Assembly (NCBI GenBank): GCA_003278095.1
Contig: QCHB01000012.1
Location: 1-64,000 of the forward strand
DNA: 64,000 bases
Source: SAR116 cluster bacterium AG-390-L20
Lineage (GTDB): Bacteria; Pseudomonadota; Alphaproteobacteria; Puniceispirillales; Marisalimonadaceae
Direction: 5' to 3'
Part shown: positions 54,855 through 63,992 of the stretch, in pieces
Layout: every line of letters begins with the position of its first letter
Position numbering within the stretch: position 1 is the first letter of the stretch
Made by a program: the position numbers and the translations under genes
Notes under the pieces: generated by a model
Databases searched by the model: none
Told to the model about the DNA's origin: nothing
The model's input: only the letters and a program-made list of their open reading frames with translations

Positions 54855-55748
54855 TTGACTTTCTCAATATCTGGAAATCTTTTCAAGGGTATCGGAATAG
54901 CGAGTATAGGTGCTTTAATTTTATCACCTGATACTCTTTTCATGAGATGGTCTGAAATGGACGTTTGGTCTATGTTAGCTTGGAGGGGAATTGAGATGGG
55001 TGTCATCTTAGTTTTATTTTCAAGTTGTTTTAAAATTTATAGACAAAACTTTAAGTATGTCTATTCGAATGTAGGTCTAGGTATCATTTGCAGTCAAATT
55101 GTAAGCTCTTTTTTCTTTACATATGGTGTAGCCGAAACGTCAGTTTCTCTGATACTATTTTGTTTAGCAACCTCTCCTATTTTTGCTTCTATTTTTTCAA
55201 TATTTATCCTTGGTGAAAAAACAACTAATTCAACATGGATTACAGCTTTTTTTGCTCTAATAGGGGTAGGAATTTCTGTTGCCAACGGTGATGATGTTTT
55301 GAATGCCCCTCAAGGTAGCGTTTTAGTAGGTACTATATGCGGAGTAGGAGCATCAGCAACATTAGGTTTAAGTTTAGTTCTACTTAGGTATAAGCCTAAA
55401 ATTCCTGCTATGACAGTTACAGGCATAAGTGCTTTGGGTAATGGTTTTATTGGCTTACTGATAGTATCACCCGGATTGCTTTTCCAAGGAGATATATTAT
55501 CAATTTCATTATCTGGATTAATTATACTGCCAATATCATTTGCTTGTTTGACTTTTGCAACACGTTACACACAAGCTTCAAATATTGGCCTTTTAATGTT
55601 GTTAGAAACTGCTCTTGGACCATTTTGGGTATGGTTAGGAACAAATGAAACGCCAAATATCTTTATGATTTTTGGAGGAGTTATCGTAATTTTAAGTCTT
55701 GCTTGGTATATTTTAGTTGACCAAGTAAAAATTTCTTTGCCAAAATAA
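54855..55748 (+). CDS. EamA/DMT-superfamily transporter
   Basis: A 297-residue protein with about ten hydrophobic segments in two EamA repeats (LAWRGIEMGVILVLFSSC and AETSVSLILFCLATSPIFASIFSIFILGE in the first; ASNIGLLMLLETALGPFWVWLGTNE in the second). Such transporters export metabolites or amino acids. TTG start preceded by a weak AGG. It follows the hydrolase gene by 15 bases and precedes an acyl-CoA ligase, probably in one transcript. Confidence 0.82.
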   Translation: MTFSISGNLFKGIGIASIGALILSPDTLFMRWSEMDVWSMLAWRGIEMGVILVLFSSCFKIYRQNFKYVYSNVGLGIICSQIVSSFFFTYGVAETSVSLILFCLATSPIFASIFSIFILGEKTTNSTWITAFFALIGVGISVANGDDVLNAPQGSVLVGTICGVGASATLGLSLVLLRYKPKIPAMTVTGISALGNGFIGLLIVSPGLLFQGDILSISLSGLIILPISFACLTFATRYTQASNIGLLMLLETALGPFWVWLGTNETPNIFMIFGGVIVILSLAWYILVDQVKISLPK

Positions 55749-55771
55749 TGACTATATTTTTGGATTAAGTT

Positions 55772-57394
55772 ATGTATGAAGTCAAAATAAAAGACTCCTA
55801 TTTTGCGGCTCAAAAAGATATGAAACTCATTAAAAAAACAATAGGTGAGTTTTTAAAAGAAGTTGCAACTACCAACCCTAACAATCAAGCCTTAGTTGAA
55901 ATAGACCAAAATAATAAAGCAAATAGAAATTGGACCTATGAAGAACTTTATAATAATAGTTTAAGATTAGCCATTGCTTTATCAGGTCAGTTTAAAAAAG
56001 GTTCACGAGTAGTAATCTGGTCACCAAATAGTCCTGAATGGATATTATTAGAGTATGCAGCAGCACTATCAGGAATAATAATTGTAACAGCCAACCCTTC
56101 GCTGCAAAAAAAAGAGCTTAAATATATAATTGAACAGTCACAATCTGAAGCTGTTTTTTACGTAAACAGTTTTAGAGGCAATAATATGAAAAAAATTGTT
56201 TTAGATGCAATTGAAGGTAATGAAAAAATCAAGAAAATTGTAAATCTTGAAAACGAAGGTGAATTATACTTTAAAAATCATACTAATAATAATTTACCAA
56301 TTGTTTATCCAAGCGATCCAGCTCAAATTCAATATACCTCTGGTACAACTGGATTTCCAAAGGGTGCAGTTCTTACTCACTCCGGATTAATAAATAATGC
56401 CTTTTTTTACTCAAATCGTTGTGAGGTAAGTCAGAAGTCTTCTTGGATAAATATCATGCCATTATTTCATACTAGCGGATGCGGCATGGTTACATTAGGA
56501 TGTTTAACTTCGAAATGTAGGATGATATTAACATCTTTTTTTGATCCAGAAAAAATTTTAAATCATATAAAAGATTTTGATGTAGACATTATCTTAGGTG
56601 TCCCAACTATGATTTTATCTATTTTAGAACAACAAGAAAAGCAAAAGCATAAAATTAATTCTTTGAATTTAGTTAGTTGTGGTGGATCCAATGTAGCTCC
56701 TGAAATGGTAAAAAGAGTTCAAAAAGAATTCAATTGTAAGTTCTCAACACTTTATGGGCAAACCGAATATTGTCCAGTGATAACACAACATCATAACAAT
56801 GATAGTATTGAGGATATATGCAATACAATTGGTCAACCAATTTCTCATACAGAAGTGTCTATAAGAAGTATTAATAATAACAAAATTTGCCCAAGTAATA
56901 CTGTTGGAGAGATATGTGTTCGAGGACCAAGTACAATGCTTAAGTATTTTGCAAATAAAGAAGCAACTTCTGAAACAATTGATAAAAATAATTGGCTCCA
57001 CACAGGTGACCTTGGTCGAATGGATAATAGAGGTTATGTAACAATAACAGGTAGAATTAAAGAAATGATTATTAGAGGTGGAGAAAATCATTTTCCAGCA
57101 GAAATTGAGAACGCTTTAAGAGAACATAAAAATATTTCAGATGTAGCAGTTGTTGGTATACCAGACAAAAAATGGGGGGAATTAATACTAGCTTTCATAA
57201 AGTTTGAAGACAGTTTTCAAGCTAATAAAGATGAGATGATTAAATTTTTTAGATCTAGAATGTCACCTCAAAAAACACCTAATTTGTGGTTTTCAGTAGA
57301 TAAGTTTCCACTAACCGGATCAGGAAAAATACAAAAATTTATTTTAAAAAATAATTATTTAAAAAATAAAAATAATTTTAATGAAATACAATAA
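55772..57394 (+). CDS. AMP-dependent acyl-CoA ligase
   Basis: A 540-residue ANL-family ligase: QYTSGTTGFPKGAVLTH, NIMPLFHTSGCGM, LYGQTEYCPVI, HTGDLGRMDNRGYVTITGRIKEMIIRGGENHFPAEIE and the terminal GSGKIQKF. The patterns match medium/long-chain fatty-acid or aromatic-acid CoA ligases. ATG 55772 is used, with GGA 8 bases upstream. A crotonase follows after 22 bases, so the pair may activate and hydrate one acid. Confidence 0.87.
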   Translation: MYEVKIKDSYFAAQKDMKLIKKTIGEFLKEVATTNPNNQALVEIDQNNKANRNWTYEELYNNSLRLAIALSGQFKKGSRVVIWSPNSPEWILLEYAAALSGIIIVTANPSLQKKELKYIIEQSQSEAVFYVNSFRGNNMKKIVLDAIEGNEKIKKIVNLENEGELYFKNHTNNNLPIVYPSDPAQIQYTSGTTGFPKGAVLTHSGLINNAFFYSNRCEVSQKSSWINIMPLFHTSGCGMVTLGCLTSKCRMILTSFFDPEKILNHIKDFDVDIILGVPTMILSILEQQEKQKHKINSLNLVSCGGSNVAPEMVKRVQKEFNCKFSTLYGQTEYCPVITQHHNNDSIEDICNTIGQPISHTEVSIRSINNNKICPSNTVGEICVRGPSTMLKYFANKEATSETIDKNNWLHTGDLGRMDNRGYVTITGRIKEMIIRGGENHFPAEIENALREHKNISDVAVVGIPDKKWGELILAFIKFEDSFQANKDEMIKFFRSRMSPQKTPNLWFSVDKFPLTGSGKIQKFILKNNYLKNKNNFNEIQ

Positions 57395-57416
57395 TAAAAA
57401 ATTTGGGGAATAAAAA

Positions 57417-58265
57417 ATGAAAACAGTTTTATATGAAAAAGATGGCCTGATTGGAAGGGTTACGCTGAATAGACCTGAAAAATTAAATGCTATAAATGAT
57501 GACATGCCTAGAGATTTAGAAGAAGCAATAACTCTTGCGAATGACGACCCAGATATAAGTGTAATAATATTATCGGGAAATGGAAAAGCATTTTGTAGTG
57601 GATACGATTTATCTGAATACGCACAAGGAAATGAATCGAATAAATTTACCCAAAAAATGCCTTGGGATCCTATTAAAGACTATCAAACTATGTGGAATGA
57701 CACTCAACACTTCATGTCTATATGGAAATCGCTTAAGCCAGTTATTTGTAAAGTTCATGGTTTTGCAATTGCTGGTGGGTCAGACATTGCCCTTTGTTCA
57801 GATATGATAATAATGGCGGATAATGCTGAAATTGGTTATATGCCATCCAGAGTTTGGGGCACTCCTACAACAGCAATGTGGGTACATAGAATAGGCCCAG
57901 AAAAAGCAAAGAAAATGCTGTTTACAGGAGATAAAATAAATGGAAAAGAAGCGGAAAAAATTGGTTTAGTACTTGAATCAGTGTCACCTGCGAATTTAGA
58001 TGAAAGAGTTGAAACATTAGCCAATAGAATTAAAACTGTTCCCATAAACCAACTTGCAATGCAGAAAATGGTAATAAATCAGTACATGGAAACAAGTGGA
58101 ATTACTCAAATGCAAAGATTATCAACAATATTTGATGGTATTTCCAGACACTCTCCAGAAGGAATTCAGTTTCAAAAAAGAGTAGAAGAAAAAGGCTGGA
58201 AAGAAGCGGTGAGAGAAAGAGATCAAGGATTATACGATTGGTCAAAAAAGAAGAAATTTGATTAA
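57417..58265 (+). CDS. Enoyl-CoA hydratase/isomerase (crotonase) family protein
   Basis: A 282-residue crotonase: GRVTLNRPEKLNAIN near the start, FCSGYDLSEYA and HGFAIAGGSDIALCSDM build the oxyanion hole, and AEIGYMPSRVWGTPTTAMW covers the active-site region, where Glu residues usual for hydratases appear replaced, so it may be a non-hydratase crotonase (decarboxylase, isomerase or hydrolase). A GGGG site lies before the ATG. It is cotranscribed with the acyl-CoA ligase. Confidence 0.85.
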   Translation: MKTVLYEKDGLIGRVTLNRPEKLNAINDDMPRDLEEAITLANDDPDISVIILSGNGKAFCSGYDLSEYAQGNESNKFTQKMPWDPIKDYQTMWNDTQHFMSIWKSLKPVICKVHGFAIAGGSDIALCSDMIIMADNAEIGYMPSRVWGTPTTAMWVHRIGPEKAKKMLFTGDKINGKEAEKIGLVLESVSPANLDERVETLANRIKTVPINQLAMQKMVINQYMETSGITQMQRLSTIFDGISRHSPEGIQFQKRVEEKGWKEAVRERDQGLYDWSKKKKFD

Positions 58266-58269
58266 ATAA

Positions 58270-58668
58270 TCAAATTGAAAATTCACTTATTAATTTAGAT
58301 CTATATTCTTTTGTTTTTTCATCAAGATTATTAAAGTCGCTACCCCAAACAGGTCCTGGCCAAGCAGCGTCATTTTTTTTTCTTAAAACAATGTGTAAAT
58401 GTAATTGTGAGACAACATTACCCAACATTCCAATATTTACTTTGTCATATTTTTCTGCAGATTTGATAAACTTTCCTAAATCAATAGCAAAATTCATCAA
58501 GTAATTCCTTTCATTGATATTTAAATCACTTAATTCAGTTAAATTTGGTTTGTTAGGTATCAAAACAATCCAAAAAAATTCTCTAGCATTCATAAGTCTT
58601 ACCTGAAAACTTTCTAATTCTTTTACAAGTATTGTGTCACTTTCTAATCTCTTATCTAATTTAAACAC
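58270..58668 (-). CDS. HIT-family protein
   Basis: A 132-residue protein with the HIT-like motif SQLHLHIVLRK, where the first His of HxHxH is Gln, as in many alphaproteobacterial members. WIVLIPNKP and GMLGNVVSQ are typical. It would be a nucleotide hydrolase or transferase. GTG start with AGGA 7 bases upstream. It converges with the crotonase (4-base gap). Confidence 0.8.
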   Translation of the reverse strand: MFKLDKRLESDTILVKELESFQVRLMNAREFFWIVLIPNKPNLTELSDLNINERNYLMNFAIDLGKFIKSAEKYDKVNIGMLGNVVSQLHLHIVLRKKNDAAWPGPVWGSDFNNLDEKTKEYRSKLISEFSI

Positions 58669-58751
58669 TTCAAATTCCTATTGATTTAATCTAATTTTAC
58701 ATTGTCATAATTTTCAAGCTAGTTAACAGTTATAATATAGAGGATTTTCTA

Positions 58752-59990
58752 ATGGTAAAAGAAACAAATATTTCAATCAATAGTGACAGACTTTGGGATA
58801 GCTTAATGACGATGGCTAAAATTGGGCCTGGAATTGCTGGAGGTAATAATAGACAAACTGTTACCGTAGAAGATGGAGAAGCAAGAAAATTATTACAAAA
58901 ATGGTCTGAAGATGCTGGCATGATAATGAAAGTAGATGAGCTTGGATCAATGTTTTTTAAAAGAGAAGGAACAGATAAAAATGCACTTCCAGTTGTCATT
59001 GGAAGCCATTTAGACACGCAACCAACAGGCGGGAAATATGACGGTGTTCTAGGAGTTTTAGCCGGACTAGAAATAGTTAGAACTCTTAATGATTTAAATA
59101 TTCAAACAAAACATCCAATCTTAGTTGTAAATTGGACTAATGAAGAAGGTTCCCGTTTTCCTCCTGCAATGATGGCATCTGCAGGATATGCAGGAATATA
59201 TGAGGTTAATACTCTCCTTTCAGCAAAAGATGCTGAAGGAAACATCTTTGGAAATGAGCTTGACAAAATAGGATGGAAAGGTTCTGATCCTGTTGGATCA
59301 CAAAAATTCCATTGTTACTATGAATTGCATATAGAACAAGGACCTATTCTTGAAACGGAAGAAGTTGACATAGGTATAGTCACGCACGGTCAAGGTCTAA
59401 AATGGTTGGAAGTTAAACTTTCTGGAGTTGAGCAACATACTGGCACTACACCAATGAACGTTAGAAAAGATACATCACTTGCATTGTCTGAAATTATTTT
59501 AGCCGTCAATCATATTGCAAATAAAAATCAACCAAATGCTCTTGGTAGCGTAGGTCATATCGAAGTGTCTCCTAATTCACGAAATGTAATTGCAGGCAAT
59601 TCACTTTTTACAGTTGATATAAGATCCCCAGATATTAACAAACTAGTAAAAATGGAAAATGAATTAAAACAAATGACTACAGATATATGTGAAAAATATA
59701 ATATTGAATTTGAAATGGATCAAATTGGAGGATTTGATCCTGTTGCTTTTGACAAAGAGTGTCTTAATAATATTCGTAATAGCGCCAAAAAGTTTGGATA
59801 TTCTTATAAGAATATTGTTTCAGGTGCAGGACATGATGCTTGCTGGATAAATACTGTTGCTCCATCAGCAATGATAATGTGTCCATGCGTTGATGGATTA
59901 AGCCATAATGAAGCAGAAGAAATAAAACCTGAATGGGCATCTTCAAGCACTAATGTAATGCTTCATGCGGCAATTGCTTCAGCAACTTAA
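58752..59990 (+). CDS. M20-family amidohydrolase (N-carbamoyl-amino-acid hydrolase / hydantoinase type)
   Basis: A 412-residue zinc peptidase-fold hydrolase. GSHLDTQPTGGKYDGVLG (84-101) has His86 and Asp97, TNEEGSRFPP has the Glu pair (131-132), LHIEQGP and GHDACW contain further ligands. NRQTVTVEDGEAR and SVGHIEVSPNSRNVIAG match the beta-ureidopropionase / L-carbamoylase group (AmaB, AllC). It hydrolyses a carbamoyl or ureido amide, which fits a downstream partner for the hydantoinase-like fusion at 37094, though 18 kb away. AGAGGA precedes the ATG. Confidence 0.88.
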   Translation: MVKETNISINSDRLWDSLMTMAKIGPGIAGGNNRQTVTVEDGEARKLLQKWSEDAGMIMKVDELGSMFFKREGTDKNALPVVIGSHLDTQPTGGKYDGVLGVLAGLEIVRTLNDLNIQTKHPILVVNWTNEEGSRFPPAMMASAGYAGIYEVNTLLSAKDAEGNIFGNELDKIGWKGSDPVGSQKFHCYYELHIEQGPILETEEVDIGIVTHGQGLKWLEVKLSGVEQHTGTTPMNVRKDTSLALSEIILAVNHIANKNQPNALGSVGHIEVSPNSRNVIAGNSLFTVDIRSPDINKLVKMENELKQMTTDICEKYNIEFEMDQIGGFDPVAFDKECLNNIRNSAKKFGYSYKNIVSGAGHDACWINTVAPSAMIMCPCVDGLSHNEAEEIKPEWASSSTNVMLHAAIASAT

Positions 59991-59996
59991 AAACTA

Positions 59997-61820
59997 TTAA
60001 TAATTATTAATTATATCTAGACCAGCTCCATTTTCAGCACTACTGGCATTTTGTCTTAATAATGAAAACAAATTTCTTCCAAATGTATTATTCTGATTAT
60101 ATTTTGAAGGCACTTTAATATCTCTTTTAGCAACAGTCTCATTAACTTCAATTCTTCCAGAAGTAGCATCAATATCAATGATGTCTCCATCTAAAATTTT
60201 TCCAATTATACCATTATCTAAAGCTTCAGGAATAACATGAATAGCTGCTAGAACTTTACCAGATGCCCCAGACATTCTTCCATCAGTTAATAAGGCAACT
60301 TTGAAACCTAAGTCTTGAATATTTGATAAAATTGGAGTTAAAGCATGGAGTTCTGGCATTCCGTTAGCTTTTGGTCCTTGAAAACGAACAACAATAACAA
60401 CATCCTTGTTTAACAGACCTTTTTCATATGCTTTTTTAACATCACTTTGATCATTAAAAACCATTGCCGGGGCTTTTATTTTTTGATTTTCAAAATTAAC
60501 AGCAGAAATTTTAATTACCCCTTTACCAATATTACCTTTTAATATTTTTAAACCACCATTTTTTTGATGTGGTTTTTTTACATATTTCAAAATTTTATTG
60601 TCATAGGATTTTGATTTTGTTTTTTTCCAAAGTAATTCTGATTTTCCCAGAGTAGCTTCAGAAACATAATTAAAAATATTTTTTCCCCACACTGTTTTAG
60701 CAGTGCCATCTAACAAACCTGCGTCTAAAAGTTCTCCAACAATAAAGCTCATACCACCTGCAGCATGAAATTGATTTATATCCGCGCTGCCATTTGGATA
60801 CACCCTAGCCAACAAAGGTATCACTTCTGACAAATCTGCAAAATCTTCCCATAATAATTTAATTCCAGCTGCAGCAGCCATTGCCGGCAAGTGTAAAGTA
60901 TGATTAGTTGATCCTCCTGTTGCATGTAAGCCAATAATCGCATTAACAAAGCTTCTTTCATCAATAATTTTTCCAATAGGCCTTATATCATTTCCTTTTC
61001 TTGATATTGAAATTGCTTGTTGAGTTGCGGCAACATTATAAGCGTTTCTCAAGTCACTGTGAGGATGAACAAATGCAGAACCAGGGAGGTGTAAACCCAT
61101 AATTTCCATTAACATTTGATTTGAGTTGGCTGTCCCATAAAATGTACAAGTCCCTTCTCCATGATAAGCAGCAATTTCAACTTTTAGTAATTCCTCTCTG
61201 GTAGCCTTACCTTTAGCAAATTCATTTCTTATTCGATTTTTTTCTTCATTTGGAATTCCAGTAGACATGGGTCCAGCAGGTACAAAAATTATTGGTAGAT
61301 GACCAAATGACAAAGATCCGATTACTAGTCCAGGTACAATCTTATCACATACACCCAAACATAGTGCAGCATCATATACGCCATGGCTTAATGCTACAGC
61401 AGTGGACATAGCAATAACATCTCTTGACATTAATGATAACTCCATGCCTGGTCTTCCTTGAGTGACCCCGTCACACATTGCAGGTACGGCACCTGCCATT
61501 TGTGCAGTAGCACCAAATTTATTTGCAGCTGCTTTAATTATTTTAGGAAAATGTTCAAGTGGTTTATGAGCTGAAAGCATATCATTATAAGCTGAGACAA
61601 TACCTATATTTGGCTTTGAATTCATTAATATTGAAGATTGTTCATCTAATGAAGCTGCAGCTGCAGCGTGCGCCATATTAGAGCATGAAACTTGACTTCT
61701 ATCATTATCAATATCTTTTTCCATAGCTTGAATATTATTTAAATAGTTTTGTCTAGTTAATTTGCTTCTTTCAATTATTCTTTTTGTGACATTAAGAATT
61801 GTTGGGTGCAATTTACTCAT
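59997..61820 (-). CDS. edd: 6-phosphogluconate dehydratase
   Basis: About 607 residues of the IlvD/Edd family. GVCDKIVPGLVIGSLSFGHLP, VPAGPMSTGIPNEEKNRIR, GTCTFYGTANSNQMLMEIMGL and DGRMSGASGKVLAAIHVIPE match Edd with cysteines for the Fe-S cluster. It dehydrates 6-phosphogluconate to KDPG. The ATG at 61820 overlaps the pgl stop by 8 bases; an upstream TTG at 61832 is less likely. Third gene of the zwf-pgl-edd operon; eda is 24 kb away. Confidence 0.93.
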   Translation of the reverse strand: MSKLHPTILNVTKRIIERSKLTRQNYLNNIQAMEKDIDNDRSQVSCSNMAHAAAAASLDEQSSILMNSKPNIGIVSAYNDMLSAHKPLEHFPKIIKAAANKFGATAQMAGAVPAMCDGVTQGRPGMELSLMSRDVIAMSTAVALSHGVYDAALCLGVCDKIVPGLVIGSLSFGHLPIIFVPAGPMSTGIPNEEKNRIRNEFAKGKATREELLKVEIAAYHGEGTCTFYGTANSNQMLMEIMGLHLPGSAFVHPHSDLRNAYNVAATQQAISISRKGNDIRPIGKIIDERSFVNAIIGLHATGGSTNHTLHLPAMAAAAGIKLLWEDFADLSEVIPLLARVYPNGSADINQFHAAGGMSFIVGELLDAGLLDGTAKTVWGKNIFNYVSEATLGKSELLWKKTKSKSYDNKILKYVKKPHQKNGGLKILKGNIGKGVIKISAVNFENQKIKAPAMVFNDQSDVKKAYEKGLLNKDVVIVVRFQGPKANGMPELHALTPILSNIQDLGFKVALLTDGRMSGASGKVLAAIHVIPEALDNGIIGKILDGDIIDIDATSGRIEVNETVAKRDIKVPSKYNQNNTFGRNLFSLLRQNASSAENGAGLDIINNY

Positions 61821-62430
61821 TGATTTTCTCAATAATAAAATTTTTATGTTTGTTTTTTAATAAATAATGAATGGGATATGTTTCATCATTTTTAGCAAGT
61901 TCTAAAATGTTTTGTTTTGCTTTACCTTTTACTAATAAAATTATTAATGCACTACTCATGATTAAAGATAAGTTCATTGTTATTCTTGGAAGAAAAGGAT
62001 TGCCCTGCGACGATGTTTTAAATATTTTGTGATTTGCATCTATACTAAAACCCTCTTTATCCCCAATCATACTAGGAAATAAAGAGGCAAAATGACCATC
62101 TTCACCCATACCAATTAAAGCAACATCAAAAGGGATTTTAAACTTTTTATTAAAGATTAAGTCTTCTGATAAAGGAAAAAAATTAGCATTTTTAGCTTTG
62201 TTCATAAAAAAATACTCTGATAAAAGTTTTTGATTACTATTTTCATTTTGGGGATCAACTAGTCTATCATCAACCAGGGTTATTTGTACTTTCGACCAAG
62301 CAAGTTCAATTTGAGATAAATCTTTAAAGATCTTAATTGGACTACTTCCACCAGGTACGACTAAACTCGCGGTTCCAAATTTGTTTATAGATTCTTTTAG
62401 TTTATCTGAAATTAAAGTTACCACATTCAT
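61813..62430 (-). CDS. pgl: 6-phosphogluconolactonase (DevB type)
   Basis: A 205-residue protein of the glucosamine-6-phosphate-isomerase/6-phosphogluconolactonase fold. SLVVPGGSSPIKIFKDL, TLVDDRLVDPQNENSNQKLL and ALIGMGEDGHFASLFPS are its signatures; the length is somewhat short for Pgl (about 230). It hydrolyses 6-phosphogluconolactone made by Zwf. Its ATG overlaps the zwf stop by 4 bases (ATGA), so translation is coupled. Confidence 0.9.
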   Translation of the reverse strand: MNVVTLISDKLKESINKFGTASLVVPGGSSPIKIFKDLSQIELAWSKVQITLVDDRLVDPQNENSNQKLLSEYFFMNKAKNANFFPLSEDLIFNKKFKIPFDVALIGMGEDGHFASLFPSMIGDKEGFSIDANHKIFKTSSQGNPFLPRITMNLSLIMSSALIILLVKGKAKQNILELAKNDETYPIHYLLKNKHKNFIIEKINE

Positions 62431-63869
62431 GATTTATCATCTTTTGGATCAATCCATTTATGTCCATCTCCACAAAGTATTTTGTCTTCCGGCCCCATAG
62501 TTCCTGTCCTGTAGAGTTGAGGCTCTTGAGTTTTTGCAATTTCAACTATTGGGTCAATATAATCCCATGCAGCGAGGACTTCATCAGATCTCATAAAAAG
62601 AGTTTGGTTTCCTCTTACTACATCCATAAGGAGACGTTCATAAGCATCTGGAAGTCTGTCAGTAAACGTATCACCAAAAGATAAATTTAGTTCTGATGGG
62701 AAAAACCGCATTCCTCCTGGTCCAGGAGCTTTGGAAGTTAGCTTTAATTTTAGACCTTCTTCGGGCTGAACTCTAATTATCAATCTGTTTGGGTTATCTT
62801 GAGCATCTTTAGTAAACTTTGAAAATATGTCATGAGGTTTGTTTTTAAATGTAATAATAATTTCACTTGCTCTGTTAGATAATTTTTTTCCTGTCCTGAC
62901 ATAAAAAGGAACCCCTGCCCATCGCCAATTATTAATAACAACTTTAAGTGCAACAAAAGTTTCAGTATTAGAATTTTTACCTAATTCATCAGAAAAGCTT
63001 CGATATTGTCCAGTTTGCACTTCATCATCAGTTATTGGTTTCAGTGCTTTTAATACTCTTAATTTTTCGTCTCTTAATTGATCTGCTTCATAAAAGGATG
63101 GAGGTTCCATTGCTATTAAACAAATCAACTGTAGCAAATGATTTTGCAACATATCTCTAATTGCACCATACTCATTATAATAGGAAATCCTTTCCTTAAC
63201 TCCTATTGTTTCAGAAACAGTAATCTGCACATGGTCAATATTATTATTATTCCACTGATTTTCAAAAAATGTATTTGCAAATCTCAATGCCATTAGATTT
63301 TGGACAGTTTCTTTTCCTAAATAGTGATCAATTCTGTAAATTTGACTTTCCTTAAAAACACTTGAAATTTCGTTATTAATTTCAATTGCAGTTTTTTTAT
63401 TTTTTCCAATAGGCTTTTCAATTACAAGTCTACTTTGTGGAACATTTAAACCTGAATCTCTAATAAATTTGCAACTGTTACCAAAAAGACTTGAAGCTAT
63501 TGCCAAATAAAAAATTATAGGTCTGTTTTCATCAAATTTTTCTTTTATTATTTTTACTAAATCTAAATGTCCATTTCCAGACACAACGTCTAATTCGACT
63601 AATTTTATAATCTTTATAAAATTATTCCAATTTTCTAAGTTGTTATCTTCACTTTTGATTGCTTTATTACAATTTGATTGCAACTCTAAAAAAAAGTCTT
63701 TTTTAGATTTTATATATTTATCGCACAATATTATGTTTGATTGAGCATCTATTTGATTATCTAAAAATCTCCAAAACAGAGCAGGTAATATCTTGCTCTT
63801 TGAAAGATTCCCAGTTCCTCCAACTATTATAAACTCACTTGGAACAATATTTGATTTTTCAGGGACCAT
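62427..63869 (-). CDS. zwf: Glucose-6-phosphate 1-dehydrogenase
   Basis: A 480-residue enzyme. The cofactor motif is GGTGNLSKSK, where GxxGDLxxxK is usual, the catalytic site is YRIDHYLGKETVQN, and RTGKKLSNRASEIIITFKN lies in the substrate region. It oxidises glucose 6-phosphate to the lactone and heads the operon zwf-pgl-edd. Upstream lies a divergent region of about 120 bases before the next + gene. Confidence 0.93.
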   Translation of the reverse strand: MVPEKSNIVPSEFIIVGGTGNLSKSKILPALFWRFLDNQIDAQSNIILCDKYIKSKKDFFLELQSNCNKAIKSEDNNLENWNNFIKIIKLVELDVVSGNGHLDLVKIIKEKFDENRPIIFYLAIASSLFGNSCKFIRDSGLNVPQSRLVIEKPIGKNKKTAIEINNEISSVFKESQIYRIDHYLGKETVQNLMALRFANTFFENQWNNNNIDHVQITVSETIGVKERISYYNEYGAIRDMLQNHLLQLICLIAMEPPSFYEADQLRDEKLRVLKALKPITDDEVQTGQYRSFSDELGKNSNTETFVALKVVINNWRWAGVPFYVRTGKKLSNRASEIIITFKNKPHDIFSKFTKDAQDNPNRLIIRVQPEEGLKLKLTSKAPGPGGMRFFPSELNLSFGDTFTDRLPDAYERLLMDVVRGNQTLFMRSDEVLAAWDYIDPIVEIAKTQEPQLYRTGTMGPEDKILCGDGHKWIDPKDDKS

Positions 63870-63914
63870 GACAACTCATTTTAATTTCTTAATAATAATT
63901 TATTATATCTCTTA

Positions 63915-63944
63915 TTGTCATAAATTATTGTAAATTATTATAGT
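63915..63944 (+). promoter_or_regulatory. Possible sigma-70-like promoter before the gene at 63993
   Basis: TTGTCA (63915-63920) and TATAGT (63939-63944) with an 18-base spacer lie 49 bases before the ATG at 63993. The AT-rich background makes chance matches common, so this is only a candidate. Confidence 0.3.
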
Positions 63945-63992
63945 TTAAGTTTAATGTTGATTAAATTCTTAGCAATATTATTGGGGGTATTT

